A DNA stretch of 64,000 nucleotides, from assembly GCA_947168885.1 (NCBI GenBank), contig CAMVNQ010000004.1, positions 186,001-250,000 of the forward strand, given 5' to 3'. Shown piece after piece: positions 62,348-64,000 of this stretch. The position numbers were made by a program, and so were the translations under genes. The stretch comes from an uncultured Clostridia bacterium (GTDB lineage Bacteria; Bacillota; Clostridia; Oscillospirales; Ruminococcaceae). The notes beneath the pieces are model-generated. The model was not told the origin of the DNA. It made no database searches and saw nothing but the letters and a program-made list of their open reading frames with translations. Numbering within the stretch: the stretch's first letter is position 1; the number at the start of each line of letters is the position of its first letter.

Positions 62348-63448
62348 TTACTTACTTCTTACAGGAAGAACAATGCCAACAAAGCTGTCATCTTCAAGAG
62401 GACGTACTCTTATCGGGAACAAAGCTCCTGTAAAGTCTATACGTACTTCGTCACATTCGCTGTTTTTAAGCGCATCTATCATATACCGTGCGTTAAAAGC
62501 TATTTCAAGTTTATCTCCTGTATATTTTATAGGAAGATCGCTGTTCATCTTACCAATAGAAGTTTTTATTTCAATATGAAGCATATCGTTATCGAAAGTG
62601 CAGATAACAGGGCATTTATACTTGTCGGTATTAAGTACAAGTGTTCTGTCGAGAGCAGTCGAGAACTCCGTCGCATTGACAATAGCCGACGATTTTTCTT
62701 CAAAATTCATTATCTTTTCATAATCTATGAAATTGCCTTCCAATAGACGGGAAATTATGATGTAATCTTCTTTTGAAAAGCATATCTGATTACGATCAAT
62801 GCAGATAGTGATTTTCTTATCATTAGGTTCATCTGAGAGCATCTTCATGAATTCATCGAGTGTCTTTTTAGGAACAACGAAGTCAATGTCATTATACTCA
62901 ACAGGCTCTACGCGCTTTGCCATTCTTACTCCGTCAACGGAAACAACGCTTAAAACATTATTTTCGATATGGAACTTGCTTCCCATGTGAACAGGTTTTA
63001 TATCGGTAACGGCAACGGCATGGATAGTCTGACGTATCATACTCTTCATGACGGATTCATCTACCTGGAAAGATATGTCCTTTTTGAGCTCGGGTATATT
63101 AGGATAATTATCACCGGAAACACCGATAATATTGAATTCGACAGAGCCCGACCTTATTATTACATTATCACCCTCAGCAGTTATTTCAACAAGTCCTGCG
63201 GGCATTTTTCTTATCATTTCACCGAAAATCTTGGCGTTAACAACGATCTCTCCGTCTTCAATGGATTCGGTAGGCAGGATTATACACTTAATACCCATTT
63301 CGAGATCATAGCCTGTAATAGTTATCTCATTATTTCTCAGGCAGATAAGAACGCCTTCGAGAGCAGGAATAGTTGAACGTACCGCGCTCGCTTTGGAAGC
63401 ATTAGTAAGTGCTTCGGATAATGTTGTCTTGTCGATAGTAAATTTCAT
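62348..63448 (-). CDS. dnaN: DNA polymerase III beta subunit (sliding clamp)
   Basis: 366 residues, three clamp domains. The N-terminus MKFTIDKTTLSEALTNASKA, the mid-protein EFNIIGVSGDNYPNIPEL and the terminal GIVLPVRSK are canonical. GAAAGGAAAAATAG precedes the ATG. Second gene of the dnaA-dnaN unit. Confidence 0.97.
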   Translation of the reverse strand: MKFTIDKTTLSEALTNASKASAVRSTIPALEGVLICLRNNEITITGYDLEMGIKCIILPTESIEDGEIVVNAKIFGEMIRKMPAGLVEITAEGDNVIIRSGSVEFNIIGVSGDNYPNIPELKKDISFQVDESVMKSMIRQTIHAVAVTDIKPVHMGSKFHIENNVLSVVSVDGVRMAKRVEPVEYNDIDFVVPKKTLDEFMKMLSDEPNDKKITICIDRNQICFSKEDYIIISRLLEGNFIDYEKIMNFEEKSSAIVNATEFSTALDRTLVLNTDKYKCPVICTFDNDMLHIEIKTSIGKMNSDLPIKYTGDKLEIAFNARYMIDALKNSECDEVRIDFTGALFPIRVRPLEDDSFVGIVLPVRSK

Positions 63449-63918
63449 ACTATTTTTCCTTTCTGTCGGTAAATAATATGTGCAGCAAGTTTTTTACGGA
63501 AAAAACAAACAGATAATATTGATTTTTTAGTATTAGTTATAGGGACGGGCAATCCGTGGAAAATGTTACCAAAGCCTGTCCATAAAAGAAAATGCGATGT
63601 TGATTATTTGGTCGATAAAAAGTTGACAAAGTTGAATCGGTTTTTAACTTATTCACATTTGAACTATTTCCGGAAGACCGGTAAATGAATGTTGATAAAA
63701 CTGTGAATAAATAATTAAGAAATCAAATCTGATGATGTTCTGAAATATATGTTAAAATTACAGAACCAACAGTTTTATACAGATGACATTAGTACATAAT
63801 GCATAGTTAAAATATGATCTTCATTTAGGTTGAACGCAATTCAACACTTTAGCCTTTTCGGTTTTCTGGTAATATTGCAGAAGTATGCACTATGATATTG
63901 GACATGAGGGGAATATGT
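63449..63918. other. dnaA-dnaN intergenic region with DnaA boxes (part of oriC)
   Basis: 470 AT-rich bases. Two full matches to TTATNCACA occur: TTATTCACA at 63649-63657 and, on the other strand, at 63702-63710 (TGTGAATAA). One-mismatch sites lie at 63577-63585 (TGTCCATAA) and 63776-63784 (TTATACAGA). In many Firmicutes the origin is split by dnaA, with boxes on both sides; the other half would be right of the window. Confidence 0.7.
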
Positions 63919-64000
63919 TTATACGTTGCTGATATTTTTTATCAGGTCCTCGACAGTAGCACGGTATGCCGGATCGGTCTGCATGACTTTCTTAACCTTA
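63919..64000 (-). CDS. dnaA: Chromosomal replication initiator DnaA (C-terminus only)
   Basis: The last 26 codons and the stop: KVKKVMQTDPAYRATVEDLIKN, ending ISNV. This matches the helical end of DnaA domain IV. The position directly upstream of dnaN supports the call. The rest lies beyond position 64000. Confidence 0.85.
   Translation of the reverse strand, partial: KVKKVMQTDPAYRATVEDLIKNISNV

Noticed and set aside
1-64000. tRNA, rRNA, tmRNA, RNase P RNA, CRISPR arrays, prophage or complete insertion sequences
   Set aside because: No cloverleaf, rRNA segment, direct-repeat array with spacers, or intact transposase or integrase gene was recognised by reading both strands; short RNA genes could still be missed by eye.

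Overview
The window reads as the origin-proximal part of a chromosome from a cellulolytic, spore-forming Clostridia member of the Ruminococcus type (Oscillospiraceae). Supporting evidence: the order dnaA-dnaN-yaaA-recF-remB at the right end, mnmG-rsmG and parAB nearby, a spoIIA/sigF operon and a gerA operon, a dockerin-bearing secreted protein next to a GH94 (cellobiose phosphorylase-type) enzyme, and sigma-A promoters with TTGACA/TATAAT spaced by 17. No rRNA, tRNA, CRISPR array, prophage or transposase was seen. Coding sequence becomes visibly more AT-rich from about 53 kb to the right end, toward the origin. The species cannot be fixed from sequence alone.

Layout. 1-1.7 kb: two paralogous secreted Fn3-domain proteins. 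1.8-3.3 kb: degV and trmL. 3.6-7.3 kb: gerAA-gerAB-gerAC germinant receptor, divergent from a DUF421/DUF4363 pair. 8.3-13.5 kb: membrane proteins, an AI-2E family transporter, a PH-domain protein and the dockerin protein. 13.5-17.7 kb: a serine-recombinase remnant, GH94 phosphorylase, pgsA and a coupled ANTAR regulator. 17.9-24.3 kb: two membrane proteins, the TetR-recA-recX-zinc-ribbon operon, an HD protein and a MsmK/UgpC-type sugar ABC ATPase. 24.6-31.2 kb: DUF4830 lipoprotein, sigF operon, a FliD-like protein and a degenerate P-type ATPase coupled to a DUF368 polyprenyl-phosphate carrier. 31.3-40.9 kb: rimO-Nudix, a Met-gamma-lyase-family enzyme, two M42 peptidases with a GNAT, a Nif11-like peptide, a SpoIIQ-like M23 protein and a large membrane protein. 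41.1-49.3 kb: serS, parB-parA, znuA, an orphan response regulator with a lipoprotein, and a zinc-ribbon/TIR-like protein. 49.5-59.4 kb: tsaD, an XRE regulator, yicC, a Wzz-like protein, rsmG, mnmG, three parS sites, an aldolase, a radical SAM protein, an unknown protein and rsmI. 59.4-64 kb: an AT-rich gap, then the replication-initiation cluster.

The most notable non-coding content is two families of small structured repeats without a transposase. Family A (254 bp, six hairpins, two full copies plus a 58-bp relic) has identical copy lengths, flanking 6-7 bp duplications and three fully compensated base-pair changes between copies. Family B (157 bp, long terminal inverted repeats, two copies) also shows a compensated pair. 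One family A copy lies exactly between a gene's stop codon and that gene's own terminator, which indicates mobility. Other points of interest: an mnmG frame with no canonical start codon, a P-type ATPase with altered catalytic motifs in an operon with a lipid-carrier flippase, recA co-transcribed with a TetR regulator, and a divergent TIR-like domain protein.
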